From contig CAVTLA010000001.1 in assembly GCA_963735465.1 (NCBI GenBank), positions 2,666,001 to 2,730,000 on the forward strand: a DNA stretch of 64,000 nucleotides, written 5' to 3'. This DNA is from DASZHJ01 sp963735465 (GTDB taxonomy: Bacteria; Pseudomonadota; Alphaproteobacteria; ATCC43930; CGMCC-115725). Numbering within the stretch: the stretch's first letter is position 1; the number at the start of each line of letters is the position of its first letter. Below are positions 7,838 to 21,635 of the stretch, one piece after another. Under the pieces are notes generated by a model, which was given only the letters and a program-made list of their open reading frames with translations, was not told the DNA's origin and did not search any database. Made by a program: the position numbers and the translations under genes.

Positions 7838-9925
7838 ATGAGCGCCACTCAGGCCTTGCCCGAGATGAGCGAAACCCTGACCCTCCCGACAGCGACCAGG
7901 ATCACAGCCGACGAGCGCAAGCTCCTCGAGGTCGAGGATCTGCACGTCCATTTCGTCACCGGCCACGGCGTGGTGCGCGCGGTGGAGGGCGTCTCCTATT
8001 TCGTGCGCCCGGGCGAGATCGTGGCGCTGGTCGGCGAGTCCGGCTGCGGCAAGTCGGTCTCGGCGCTGAGCATCCTCCGACTCCTCGCCAAGCCCGCCGG
8101 CCGCGTGGTGCGCGGCCGCGTCCTCTTCGACGGACGCGACCTACTGAGCCTCAGCGAAGAAGAGATGCGCAAAGTGCGCGGCCGCGACATCGGCATGGTG
8201 TTCCAGGAGCCGATGACGTCCCTCAATCCCGTCCTTACCATCGGCCTCCAGGTGATGGAGCCGCTCAAGATTCATCTGGGCATGACCGAGGCCGCCGCCC
8301 GGGCCCGGGCGGCGGAGCTGATGAAGCTGGTGGGAATTCCCGACGGCGAGCGCCGGCTCGATCAATACCCGCATCAGCTCTCCGGCGGCATGCGCCAGCG
8401 GGTGATGATCGCGATCGGGCTGTCCTGCAATCCCAAGCTTCTGATCGCCGACGAGCCCACCACCGCTCTCGACGTCACCATCCAGGCGCAGATCCTCGAG
8501 CTGATGCAGGACCTCTCGCGCCGGCTCGGCATCGCCATGGTGATCATCACCCACAACCTCGGCATCGTCGCGCGCTACGCGGATCGCGTGAACGTGATGT
8601 ACGCCGCCGAGATCGTCGAGCAGGGCACCGCCGACGACATTTTCTCACGCCCCCGGCATCCCTACACGCTGGGTCTGCTGCGCTCGGTGCCCCGCCTCGA
8701 TCGGCCGCGCGGTGCGCGGCTCGAGACCATCGAGGGCTTGCCGCCGAGCCTCCTCGATCCGCCCACCGGATGCCGTTTCGCCGCGCGCTGCCCTTACACG
8801 ATGCCATTCTGCAAGGAAGCGCCTGTACTCGCCGAGATCGAATCGGGCCACGAGGTGCGCTGTCTGCGCGCCGAGGACATCACCTCCGGCGCCGCCGCCC
8901 TTCCGGCGACGCCGGAGGTGACGCCGCCGGAAGCGCCCCCGGGCGACGCGCCGGTGCTGTTGTCGCTCCGCGGGCTCCACAAGGAATTCACCCTCAGCGG
9001 CGGGCTCGGAGGCCTGACCGGCGGACGCGCCGTGGTGCACGCGGTCACCGACGTCTCCTTCGACATCAGGGCCGGCGAGACGCTGGGCCTGGTCGGCGAA
9101 TCCGGCTGCGGCAAGACCACCGTCGGGCGGATGATTCTGCGCCTGGACGACCCCACTTCAGGCGAGATCGACTTCGGCGGCGCCGATCTCGGCCATGCCG
9201 GTGGCGCCGCCCTCAAGGCGCTGCGCACCCGCATCCAGGTGATCTTCCAGGACCCCTACAGCTCGCTCAATCCGCGCATGACGATCGGACAGATCATCGC
9301 CGAGCCGCTGCTGGTCTATCGCAAGCAGCCGACGCGCAAGGCGGCGCGGGAGCGGGTGGAGGAGCTGCTCATCCAGACCGGCCTCTATCCCTACATGGCG
9401 GACCGCTATCCGCATCAGCTTTCCGGCGGCCAGCGCCAGCGCGTCGGCATCGCCCGCGCGCTCGCGCTGGAGCCGGAGTTCGTCGTCTGCGACGAGCCGG
9501 TCTCGGCCCTCGACGTCTCGATCCAGGGCCAGATCATCAATCTCCTGGAGGAGCTGCAGCAGCGCCTCGGCCTCACATATCTCTTCATCGCCCACGACCT
9601 CGCGGTGGTCCGCCACATCTCCCACAAGGTGGTGGTCATGTACCTCGGGCGCGTCATGGAGATGGCGCCGCGGGATTCGATCTACGAGGCGCCGATCCAC
9701 CCCTACACCCAGGCGCTGCTCGAGGCGGCGCCGGTGCCGGACGCGGCGCTGGAGCGGGCGCGGCCCCGCCACGTGCTGGGCGGCGAGCTGCCGTCGGCGC
9801 TGTCACCACCCCAGGGTTGCGTTTTCCATACGCGCTGCCCCCATGCGAGCGCGGAATGTCGCGCGGAAATCCCTCAATTGCGCGAGATCCGGCACGGCCA
9901 TTGGGCCGCCTGCATCAAGGCGTAA
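7838..9925 (+). CDS. Fused double-ATPase subunit of a dipeptide/oligopeptide/nickel-type ABC importer
   Basis: Energises import; equivalent to DppD and DppF joined in one chain, as in GsiA or YejF. NBD1 (about residues 25-285) has Walker A GESGCGKS, signature LSGGMRQR and Walker B LLIADEPTTALD. NBD2 (about 365-625) has GESGCGKT, LSGGQRQR and VVCDEPVSALD. Each half ends in the family Cys-containing C-terminal motif (CRFAARCPY and CVFHTRCPH). About 695 residues. The start is uncertain: 7838 (MSATQALPEMSE) or 7865 (MSETLTLP); neither has a strong ribosome-binding site, and an in-frame TTG at 7760 seems less likely. It heads an operon with the binding protein and two permeases that follow. Confidence 0.92.
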   Translation: MSATQALPEMSETLTLPTATRITADERKLLEVEDLHVHFVTGHGVVRAVEGVSYFVRPGEIVALVGESGCGKSVSALSILRLLAKPAGRVVRGRVLFDGRDLLSLSEEEMRKVRGRDIGMVFQEPMTSLNPVLTIGLQVMEPLKIHLGMTEAAARARAAELMKLVGIPDGERRLDQYPHQLSGGMRQRVMIAIGLSCNPKLLIADEPTTALDVTIQAQILELMQDLSRRLGIAMVIITHNLGIVARYADRVNVMYAAEIVEQGTADDIFSRPRHPYTLGLLRSVPRLDRPRGARLETIEGLPPSLLDPPTGCRFAARCPYTMPFCKEAPVLAEIESGHEVRCLRAEDITSGAAALPATPEVTPPEAPPGDAPVLLSLRGLHKEFTLSGGLGGLTGGRAVVHAVTDVSFDIRAGETLGLVGESGCGKTTVGRMILRLDDPTSGEIDFGGADLGHAGGAALKALRTRIQVIFQDPYSSLNPRMTIGQIIAEPLLVYRKQPTRKAARERVEELLIQTGLYPYMADRYPHQLSGGQRQRVGIARALALEPEFVVCDEPVSALDVSIQGQIINLLEELQQRLGLTYLFIAHDLAVVRHISHKVVVMYLGRVMEMAPRDSIYEAPIHPYTQALLEAAPVPDAALERARPRHVLGGELPSALSPPQGCVFHTRCPHASAECRAEIPQLREIRHGHWAACIKA

Positions 9926-10003
9926 CATGGCCCGCCGCCACAACTTTTTGTTAAGGTCGGACACGGTATCGATGCCAATGACTTCACCCGGGGAGCAAGA
10001 GCC

Positions 10004-11614
10004 ATGAAGGCACGTCACATATTGACCGGCGCCGCAGCCGCGGCGCTTCCGGTGCTGCTCTGCGCCGCCACGACGGCGCTTCTGGCTAGCTCGGCGCTGG
10101 CGGCGGATCAGCCCAAGCGCGGCGGCATCCTCAGCTTCGCCGTCGAGGCGGAGCCGCCCAACTACGACTGCCATGCCGCCACCTCCTTCGCCTTCATCCA
10201 TCCGGTGCGGCCGCACTACTCGACACTGTTGAAGTTCGACGCGCCGAACTATCCGAAGATCAAGGGCGACCTGGCGGAGTCCTGGTCGGCCTCGGCCGAC
10301 AATCTCACCTATACCTTTAAGCTGCGCAGCGGCGTCAAATTCCATGACGGGTCGGCCTTCAGTTCAGAGGACGTGAAGGCGAGCTACGAGCGCATCATCA
10401 ATCCGCCGCCGGGCGTGGTCTCCGTGCGCAAGGCGAGCTACGAGGATATCGCCTCCATCGACACGCCGGACGCGCAGACCGTGGTATTCCACCTGAAGGC
10501 GGCCAATGCCGCCATGCCGGCGCAGTTCGCCTCACCCTGGGACTGCATCTACAGCGCCGCCAAGCTGAAGATGGATCCGAAATTCCCCGAGAAGAACGTG
10601 CTGGGCACCGGCGCGTTCAAGTTCAAGGACTACGTCAAGGGCGGCTACTGGGAAGGCGTGCGGTTCGACGACTACTTCGAGAAGGGCAAGCCCTACCTCG
10701 ACGGCTACAAGGCGATCTTCATCAAGGGCGCCGCCGCCATCAACGCGATCCAGGGCGGCCAGATCTCCGCCGAGTTCCGCGGCCAGAGCCCGTCCGACCG
10801 CGATCAGCTGGTGAAGGCCCTCGGCAACAAGATCAAGGTCGACGAGAGCCCCTGGATCTGCAACCTCGTCGTCGCCTTCAACGCGGAGAAGAAGCCGTTC
10901 GACGACCCGCGCGTGCGCCGCGCGCTCTCGCTGGCGATCGATCGCTGGGGCGGCTCCGCGCCGCTCTCCCGCATCGCGATCGTGGGACCGGTGGGCGGCG
11001 TGCTCCGGCCGGGCTATTCGCTGGCCGCGAAACAGGCGGAGCTCGAAAAGATGCCGGGCTTCTCCCATGACATCAAGGCATCCCGCGAGGAGGCGAAGAA
11101 GCTTCTCAAGGAGGCCGGCGTCAGCAATCTCAAGTTCAAGCTCACCAACCGCAACGTCCCGAACCCCTACACGCCTGTCGGCGTCTACCTCATCGACCAG
11201 TGGCGCCAGATCGGCGTCCAGGTCGAGCACGAGCAGCTCGAGACCAGCCCTTACATCGCCGCGCTCTCCAGCGGCAACTTCCAGGCCGGCCTCGATTTCA
11301 ACTGCGACTACATGGACGAGCCCAACCTACAGCTCATCAAGTACATCTCGGCGGACAAGTCGTCGATCAACTACGGCCACTACAACGACCGTACCCTCGA
11401 CGACCTCTACGAGAAGCAGAAGCGCGCCACCGATCCGATTGCGCGCGCCAAGCTGCTGCGCGAGTTCGAGACACGGGCGCTCACCGAGGCCTACACGGTG
11501 CCGACGATCTGGTGGCACCGCATCATCGCCCACTCCGCCGCTCTCAAGGGCTGGTCGATCACGCCGAGCCACTACCTGGGTCAGGATCTGACCGACGTCT
11601 GGCTCGATCAGTGA
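10004..11614 (+). CDS. Peptide/nickel-type ABC transporter substrate-binding protein (SBP_bac_5)
   Basis: Periplasmic cluster C solute-binding protein that delivers ligand to the adjacent permeases. The first 33 residues are a signal peptide (ALPVLLCAATTALLASSALA) with cleavage after ALA. Mature sequence shows family hallmarks: KRGGILSFAVEAEPPNYDC, LAESWSASADNLTYTFKLRSGVKFHDG, GTGAFKF and FDDPRVRRALSLAID. At 536 residues it has the normal length. Ligand is unknown; the neighbourhood (dehalogenase, tRNA-modifying enzyme) does not help. A GGGGAG ribosome-binding site precedes the ATG. About 100 bp separates it from the permease gene, with only an imperfect GC-rich hairpin (about 11672-11700) in the gap. 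Confidence 0.93.
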   Translation: MKARHILTGAAAAALPVLLCAATTALLASSALAADQPKRGGILSFAVEAEPPNYDCHAATSFAFIHPVRPHYSTLLKFDAPNYPKIKGDLAESWSASADNLTYTFKLRSGVKFHDGSAFSSEDVKASYERIINPPPGVVSVRKASYEDIASIDTPDAQTVVFHLKAANAAMPAQFASPWDCIYSAAKLKMDPKFPEKNVLGTGAFKFKDYVKGGYWEGVRFDDYFEKGKPYLDGYKAIFIKGAAAINAIQGGQISAEFRGQSPSDRDQLVKALGNKIKVDESPWICNLVVAFNAEKKPFDDPRVRRALSLAIDRWGGSAPLSRIAIVGPVGGVLRPGYSLAAKQAELEKMPGFSHDIKASREEAKKLLKEAGVSNLKFKLTNRNVPNPYTPVGVYLIDQWRQIGVQVEHEQLETSPYIAALSSGNFQAGLDFNCDYMDEPNLQLIKYISADKSSINYGHYNDRTLDDLYEKQKRATDPIARAKLLREFETRALTEAYTVPTIWWHRIIAHSAALKGWSITPSHYLGQDLTDVWLDQ

Positions 11615-11715
11615 GTGTCCGGCGCTGCAAGGCATAGCTTGAGATCCACCTCTCGCCCCGCCCCCGTTCAGCCTGGAGCGCCGGCGGGCGGGAGAGTGCT
11701 TGTCGCGGTGTCGTC

Positions 11716-12668
<953 letters not shown>

Positions 12669-12669
<1 letters not shown>

Positions 12670-13563
12670 TGGCATCCGTCGCCGAGATCGCCGCTCCCCG
12701 CGCGCGCAAGCCGCGCCATCCCCTCGTCGCCTTCGCGCTGACGCAGCCGCTCGGCGCCGCCGGCGCGCTGGTGGTGCTGGTGATGGCGGTGGCGGCGCTC
12801 GGCGCCGATTTCGTCGCGCCCTACGATCCCGAGGCCATCGACTTCGCCAGCATGCTGGGCGCGCCCTCCCTCGACCATCCTCTCGGCACTGACGCCTTCG
12901 GACGCGACGTGCTGTCCCGCGTGATCTTCGGGGCGCGCACCGCGCTGGCTATCGGCTTTCTCTCGTCCTTCCTCGGCAGCACGCTGGGCGCCCTCATCGG
13001 CATCGCCGCCGCCTATTTCCGCGGCGGCTTCGATCTCGCGGTGCAGGGCGTCACCGACATCCTGCTCTCCTTCCCCATCATCATCCTGGCGCTGGTGGTG
13101 GTGGCGGTGCTGGGCAAGGGCATGGCCTTCGGCGTCGACTGGTATCTGATCGCCGCCATCGGCGTGCCGATCGTCCCCAACGTGGCCCGCGTCGTGCGCT
13201 CGGCGGCGCTGGCGATCCGCGAGATGCCCTATATCGACGCCGCCCGCGCCGCCGGATTCTCCAACGCGCGCATCATCTTCCGCCACATGGCGCCGAATGT
13301 GGCGGCGCCCTATCTCATCATGATCACCGCCTTCATCGCCCAAGCGATCCTGCTGGAAGCGTCGCTGTCGTTCCTCGGCCTCGGCGTCGTCGAGCCGACG
13401 CCGTCCTGGGGCCTGATGCTGTCGGGCCACGCCGCCGACTTCTATCACGAGGCGCCTTGGATGATCATCTTCCCCGGGCCTTGCCATCAGCCTGGCGGTG
13501 TTCTCCTTCAATCTGCTGGGCGACAGCCTGCGCGACTGGCTCGATCCCCGCCTGAAGGTGTGA
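12669..13563 (+). pseudogene. ABC transporter permease, DppC type, with a +1 frameshift near its 3' end
   Basis: Partner permease of the upstream DppB-type gene. Residues 1 to about 270 read normally: N-terminal helix, LGTDAFGRDVLSRVIFGARTAL, EAA loop DAARAAGFSNARIIFRHMAPNV, and SFLGLGVVEPTPSWG. At CCCCGGGCC (13474-13480, one G too many at 13476-13478) the frame shifts. Dropping one G restores the family ending GLAISLAVFSFNLLGDSLRDWLDPRLKV with stop at 13563. Unrepaired, the frame runs on with non-homologous sequence to 13661 and over the next gene's start. Either a sequencing/assembly error or a genuine lesion; all other features are intact, so error is plausible. Confidence 0.85.
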
Positions 13564-13609
13564 CGCTAAGTCGATTGCAGCCGGCGCCGGGGCGTCGTAT
13601 AGCCCCTCC

Positions 13610-14332
13610 ATGCCCACCGACGATCAAGCGCCTGCCAGCGCGGACTGCCCGCGCTGCCTGAAGCCGACGGCGCTTTGCGTCTGCGCCGACATCAAGCCCA
13701 TCGGCAATCGCGTGGCGCTGCTGATCCTGCAGCACCCGCAGGAACAGGACCGCGCGCTGGGCACCGCGCGGGTGACCGCGCTCAGCTTCAAGAACGCGAC
13801 GCTCAAGATCGGCCTCTCCTGGGCGAGCTTGGCGGCGGCGCTCGGTCATCGCGCCGATCCCAAGCGCTGGGCCGTGTGCTATCTCGGCTCCGCCAAGCCC
13901 GCCGATCTCGCGCCGGACCGGGAGGTGATCGCGCTCGACCGCAAGGGCACGGCGGCGCCGGATCAGGACGCGGTGCTGAAGGAGATCGCCGGCGTCGTGC
14001 TCATCGACGGCACCTGGAGCCAGGCGAAGGCGCTCTGGTGGCGCAATCCCTGGGTGCTGAAGCTGCAGCGGGTGGTGCTGAACCCGAAGACGCCGTCGCG
14101 CTACGGCGCGGTCCGCCGCGAGCCGCGCAGCGACAGCCTTTCCACACTGGAAGCGACCGGCCTGCTGCTGAGCCGGCTGGAGGGTAAGCCCGAGATCGAA
14201 ACGGCACTCGCCGCGACCTTCGAGCGGATGCTGACGCGCTTGCGCGAGCAGCCTGGCGGCGCCACTCTCGGGCAGCGCAAGGGCCGGCCGCAGCCGCGAC
14301 GCCGCCGCGGCACCCATGGAGGCAGACGATGA
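13610..14332 (+). CDS. DTW-domain protein, probable tRNA-uridine aminocarboxypropyltransferase (TapT/TuaA family)
   Basis: Family enzymes transfer the 3-amino-3-carboxypropyl group of SAM to uridine in the tRNA variable or D loop (acp3U). The N-terminus has a zinc-binding pattern CPRCLKPTALCVC (residues 13-25), then LLILQHPQE and the signature VLIDGTWSQAKAL with D-G-T-W, followed by NPKTPSRYGAVRREPRSDSLSTLEA. The C-terminus is Lys/Arg-rich. At 240 residues the length fits. The last 4 nt overlap the start of the dehalogenase gene (ATGA). The specific tRNA position modified cannot be assigned from sequence. Confidence 0.88.
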   Translation: MPTDDQAPASADCPRCLKPTALCVCADIKPIGNRVALLILQHPQEQDRALGTARVTALSFKNATLKIGLSWASLAAALGHRADPKRWAVCYLGSAKPADLAPDREVIALDRKGTAAPDQDAVLKEIAGVVLIDGTWSQAKALWWRNPWVLKLQRVVLNPKTPSRYGAVRREPRSDSLSTLEATGLLLSRLEGKPEIETALAATFERMLTRLREQPGGATLGQRKGRPQPRRRRGTHGGRR

Positions 14333-15051
14333 GCGAGAGCGGACCCACCGGACTCAAGGCCCTGGTGTTCGACGTCTTCGGCACCGTCGTCGACTGGCGC
14401 ACCAGCGTCATCCGCGATCTCGAGGGCTTCGGCCGCGCCAAGGGGATCAGCGCGGACTGGACCGCGCTCACCGACGACTGGCGCGCGGGCTATCAGCCGG
14501 CGATGGAGCGGGTGCGCAAGGGTGAGCAGCCCTGGACGGTGCTCGACGATCTCCACCGCGCAACTCTCGACACGCTGATCGAGAAATACCGCATCGCCGG
14601 CCTCACCGAGGCGGAGAAGGTTCATCTCGCAAAGGCGTGGCACCGCCTCAGCCCCTGGCCGGACGTGGTGGCGGGCCTCACGCGCCTGAAGCAGAAATAC
14701 ATCATCGGCACGCTCTCCAACGGCAACGTGGCGCTGATGCTCAATCTGGCGAAGCATGCGGGCCTGCCCTGGGACATGATCTTCGGCGCCGAGCTGGTGC
14801 AGCGCTATAAGCCCGATCCCCTGACATATCTCGGCGTGCCGAAGCTGCTGCGCGTCCCTCCCGGCGAGGTGATGCTGGTGGCAGCGCACAACGGCGACCT
14901 CATGGCGGCGAGCCGCCAGGGACTCAAGACCGCCTTCGTCGCGCGCCCCACGGAGTACGGGCCGCACCAGTCGCGCGACTTCAAGGCCGAGCACGAGTTC
15001 GACGTCGTGGCGCGGGATTTCGGGCATCTGGCGGAGCAGATGGGGGCGTAA
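14329..15051 (+). CDS. HAD-superfamily haloacid dehalogenase, type II
   Basis: Hydrolase of the (S)-2-haloacid dehalogenase family, which removes halide from short 2-haloacids through an aspartyl ester. The nucleophile motif is LVFDVFGTVVDWR with Asp at residue 15. The second motif is GTLSNGN, the lysine motif is YKPDPLTY, and the acidic motif is MLVAAHNGDLMAASRQGL. At 240 residues it is typical. It is translationally coupled to the DTW gene by a 4-nt overlap. Many family members act on phosphorylated or unknown substrates, so the haloacid activity is a family assignment only. Confidence 0.88.
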   Translation: MSESGPTGLKALVFDVFGTVVDWRTSVIRDLEGFGRAKGISADWTALTDDWRAGYQPAMERVRKGEQPWTVLDDLHRATLDTLIEKYRIAGLTEAEKVHLAKAWHRLSPWPDVVAGLTRLKQKYIIGTLSNGNVALMLNLAKHAGLPWDMIFGAELVQRYKPDPLTYLGVPKLLRVPPGEVMLVAAHNGDLMAASRQGLKTAFVARPTEYGPHQSRDFKAEHEFDVVARDFGHLAEQMGA

Positions 15052-15060
15052 GCCCGGGCC

Positions 15061-15933
15061 TCAGGCCTCGAAGAGAATGATGGCGTAGTCGCCGGCGGTC
15101 TCGAATCCGAGGGCACGATAGGTGTTCTGGGCGGCCTCGTTCTCGCGCCCGGTGAAGAGGATCGCCTCGACGACCCCCTGCTTGCGCGCCTCCAGCAGCG
15201 CCCCCGCCACCACCGCCCGGGCATAGCCCCGCTGGCGCTGCAGCGGCGGCGTGAAGACCCCGCCGATCTGCACCGTGTCGGGAAGCCGCGCGTTGAAGCT
15301 GCAGCAGGAGACCGGCTTGCCCTCCGCCTCCAGGAGAAACAGCGAGCCTTCGGCGGAAAGCTGCTCCACCTCGGCGCGGCTGGCGCGGCCGAGCGCGGGA
15401 CTGACCTCCCTTCGGAACGTCTCCTGGGCATAAGCCATGCGCCATTCCGCCAGCAGCGCGTGCTCGCCCGCCACCGCGCGGCGGACCGTCACGGCGCCCT
15501 TGGCCAGAGCCTTCGGCACCTGCAGCCGGTCGAGGGCGAGGCGGAACAGCACCTCGGCGGAGTCGGTCGTCGTGCCGCGACCGCCGAAGCCCAGCCCCTG
15601 CCGCGCCGCCCGCGCCTGGGCCAGCGGACCCAACAGCCCCGACACGCGCCGACCGGACGCCTTGGTCGCCGCCACGGCGATGCGCTCGACGCCCTGGGGC
15701 GCCTGCACGATCAGCATGCCGTTCCAGTAGTGGGCGGCGACGGCGAGGATATCCGCGCCGGAGATGAGCGCGGCATAGGTCCCCTGATAGATCTGGCCGC
15801 GATCATCGAGACCGGCGTGGCGCAGATTGGAGCGCAGGAACATCGACGACGCCGAGTGGCGCACGAGAAACGCCTCGAGCGCCACTTCGTCGCCAGGGCG
15901 CAGCAGCCGAACGGTCTCCGGAGCCGTCGTCAT
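15061..15933 (-). CDS. GNAT family N-acetyltransferase
   Basis: Probable acyl-CoA-dependent N-acyltransferase with a GNAT fold in its C-terminal half (about residues 135-290). The acetyl-CoA-binding region reads VFTPPLQRQRGYARAVVAGAL, and the last strand region AAQNTYRALGFETAGDYAIILFEA is typical. The N-terminal half resembles a degenerate second GNAT-like domain. The start 15933 (MTTAPETVRLLRPGDE) is preferred because AGGAG lies just upstream, although the spacing is short; an in-frame codon at 15969 is an alternative. It converges on the dehalogenase gene with 9 bp between stops. Substrate unknown. Confidence 0.8.
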   Translation of the reverse strand: MTTAPETVRLLRPGDEVALEAFLVRHSASSMFLRSNLRHAGLDDRGQIYQGTYAALISGADILAVAAHYWNGMLIVQAPQGVERIAVAATKASGRRVSGLLGPLAQARAARQGLGFGGRGTTTDSAEVLFRLALDRLQVPKALAKGAVTVRRAVAGEHALLAEWRMAYAQETFRREVSPALGRASRAEVEQLSAEGSLFLLEAEGKPVSCCSFNARLPDTVQIGGVFTPPLQRQRGYARAVVAGALLEARKQGVVEAILFTGRENEAAQNTYRALGFETAGDYAIILFEA

Positions 15934-16013
15934 GGCTCCTGTTCTATCAGGCGAGGCGGGCCGCGGCACCCATCGAATTACCGGCCCGCATTCCCGACGG
16001 GAACGGGCGAGTG

Positions 16014-17693
16014 CTAGGCGGCGCGCACCCGTCCCACGAAACCGGTGACGGCGGTGCGCAGCGCCGCCGCCTGATCGGTAAGCGCCTTGGCGATGTGCAG
16101 AACTTCGCCGGCCGTGTTGTCGGAGGATTTCGCGGCGTCGCTCAGGCCGGAGATGTTCTGCGCCACGCCCTGGGCGCCCTGCGCCGCCTGGGTCACGTTG
16201 CGCGCGATCTCCTGGGTCGCGGCGCGCTGCTCCTCCACCGCCGCGGACATGCTTTGGGAGATCTTGTCCATCTCGAGGACGATCTCGCCGATGCCGCGGA
16301 TCGCCTGGACGGCCTCCTCGGTAACGCCCTGCATGGTCTCGATCTGAGTGCGGATCTCGTCGGTCGCCTTCGCGGTTTGCGTCGCGAGGCTCTTCACCTC
16401 GCTGGCCACGACGGCGAAGCCCTTGCCGGCCTCGCCCGCCCGTGCCGCCTCGATGGTGGCGTTGAGGGCCAGGAGATTGGTCTGCGAGGCCACGTCGTTG
16501 ATCATGGCGACGACCTCGCCGATCTTCTGCGCCGCCGACGCCAGGCCCTGCACCGTGGCGTTGGTCTTCTCCGCCGTCGCCGCCGCTTGGCGCGAGATCG
16601 TCGCGGACTTGGCGACCTGGCTCGCGACCTCGGTGATCGAGATCGAGAGCTCCTCGGCGGCGCCCGCCGCGGTCTGCACGTTCGCCGAGGTCTGCTGCGA
16701 GGCCGCGGACGCGTCCACCGCCTGGCGGCTCATGTCGCCCAGCAAAGAGGCCACGGCGCGCACGCCGCTCTCGGCCTTGTCGACGCCGCTGGTCACCGCG
16801 CCGACGGTGCCGGCCATTTCCTTCTCGAAGGCGTCGGCGAGAGCGTTCATCGCCTGGCGTTTCTCCGTCTCGGCGCGCTTGGCGAGGTCGCGCTGCTCGA
16901 CGGTCAGCCGCATGCGCTCCACGGCACTGGCCTTGAACACCTCGACGGCGCGCGCAATTCGGCCGATCTCGTTGCGCCGCGCGGTGAAGGGTACTTCGAG
17001 CGCGACGTCATCCTTGGCGAGGCGATCCATGGTGTCGCAGATCGCCACCAGTGGCCGCGAGATGCCGCGCCCGATCAGCACCACCACGAGACCCGCCACG
17101 AGCATGATCAGAACCGCGATGCCGCCCACCCACAGGATCTGCTCGTGCATGGTGGTGTCGACGTCGTCGATGAAGACGCCGGTCTGCACCGCCCACTGCC
17201 ACGGCACATAGGACCGGGCGATGATGATTTTGGGGGCGCGCGGCGCGCCGGGCGTGCGGGGAATGTTGAGGATGATCGAGCCGGTGTTCTTCTTCGCGAT
17301 CTCAATCACTGGCGCCAGGATGAGGTTGCCCTGCTCGTCGCGCTCGTTGAGGCGGACGAGACCCTCCAGTTTGCGATTGGCATGGACGAGGGTCAGACCC
17401 TCCCAGGTGTAGACGCCGTAGTAGTCGTTCATCGGGCCCCAGCGCATGGCGCGGAGCGCCGCCGCTGCCGCCTTCTGGGCATCCGGCAGAGACATCTGCC
17501 CGGCCTTCACCTGGTCGTCGTATTCCTTGAGGAGGTGCACGGCGGCATCGACCATGTCGGTCGCCTTGGCCTCGCGCTCCTGCAGGATGGTGCCCCTGAG
17601 CCACCAGACCTGAACTCCGGAGACCACGCAGAAAGAGACGGCGACGATCCCGAGGATCAGCACCAGACTCTTGAAGACGCTGAGGTGTTGCAT
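16014..17693 (-). CDS. Methyl-accepting chemotaxis protein with periplasmic single-Cache domain
   Basis: Transmembrane chemoreceptor. A first membrane helix (about residues 8-30) and a second (about 190-212, ILWVGGIAVLIMLVAGLVVVLIG) bracket a periplasmic region. That region has sCache_2 hallmarks: MRWGPMNDYYGVYTWEGLTLVHANRKLEG and YVPWQWAVQTGVFIDDVD. A HAMP domain follows (RPLVAICDTMDRLAKDD), then the signalling coiled coil. The hairpin tip reads VVAMINDVASQTNLLALNATIEAARAGEAGKGFAVVASEV, shown here only to mark the conserved tip region near residues 385-425. No CheW-binding or CheR pentapeptide tail is visible. No chemotaxis operon lies in the window, so it is an orphan receptor. No strong ribosome-binding site precedes ATG 17693. 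Confidence 0.93.
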   Translation of the reverse strand: MQHLSVFKSLVLILGIVAVSFCVVSGVQVWWLRGTILQEREAKATDMVDAAVHLLKEYDDQVKAGQMSLPDAQKAAAAALRAMRWGPMNDYYGVYTWEGLTLVHANRKLEGLVRLNERDEQGNLILAPVIEIAKKNTGSIILNIPRTPGAPRAPKIIIARSYVPWQWAVQTGVFIDDVDTTMHEQILWVGGIAVLIMLVAGLVVVLIGRGISRPLVAICDTMDRLAKDDVALEVPFTARRNEIGRIARAVEVFKASAVERMRLTVEQRDLAKRAETEKRQAMNALADAFEKEMAGTVGAVTSGVDKAESGVRAVASLLGDMSRQAVDASAASQQTSANVQTAAGAAEELSISITEVASQVAKSATISRQAAATAEKTNATVQGLASAAQKIGEVVAMINDVASQTNLLALNATIEAARAGEAGKGFAVVASEVKSLATQTAKATDEIRTQIETMQGVTEEAVQAIRGIGEIVLEMDKISQSMSAAVEEQRAATQEIARNVTQAAQGAQGVAQNISGLSDAAKSSDNTAGEVLHIAKALTDQAAALRTAVTGFVGRVRAA

Positions 17694-17872
17694 GGCAGGA
17701 GGTTTCCCAGAAAAGCTAGTTCATACTGATGTATGTAATAGTCTCAGTTGAACGAAGCGTTAATCTCTAGGGCACGCGGCGTCACTGGCGCACGTATTTC
17801 CGGCGCTCGCGCTATTGACGCCGGCCGCGCCCGCTGGAATGACTGCGCGCCTTCAATGTGAGGAGCCAGGAC

Positions 17873-21544
<3,672 letters not shown>

Positions 21545-21635
21545 CCACACCGTCACGGCGATGGCGGTTTCGGCGCCGCCGCGATCCCGGTAGAGTGGGC
21601 GATCCCAGCCGCTCCACCCGATCGACGAGGCGCCG

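Noticed and set aside
11672..11700. GC-rich imperfect hairpin between the first binding-protein gene and its permease
   Set aside because: A 3-nt bulge, a 22-nt loop and no T-run make it a weak candidate; not listed as a terminator.
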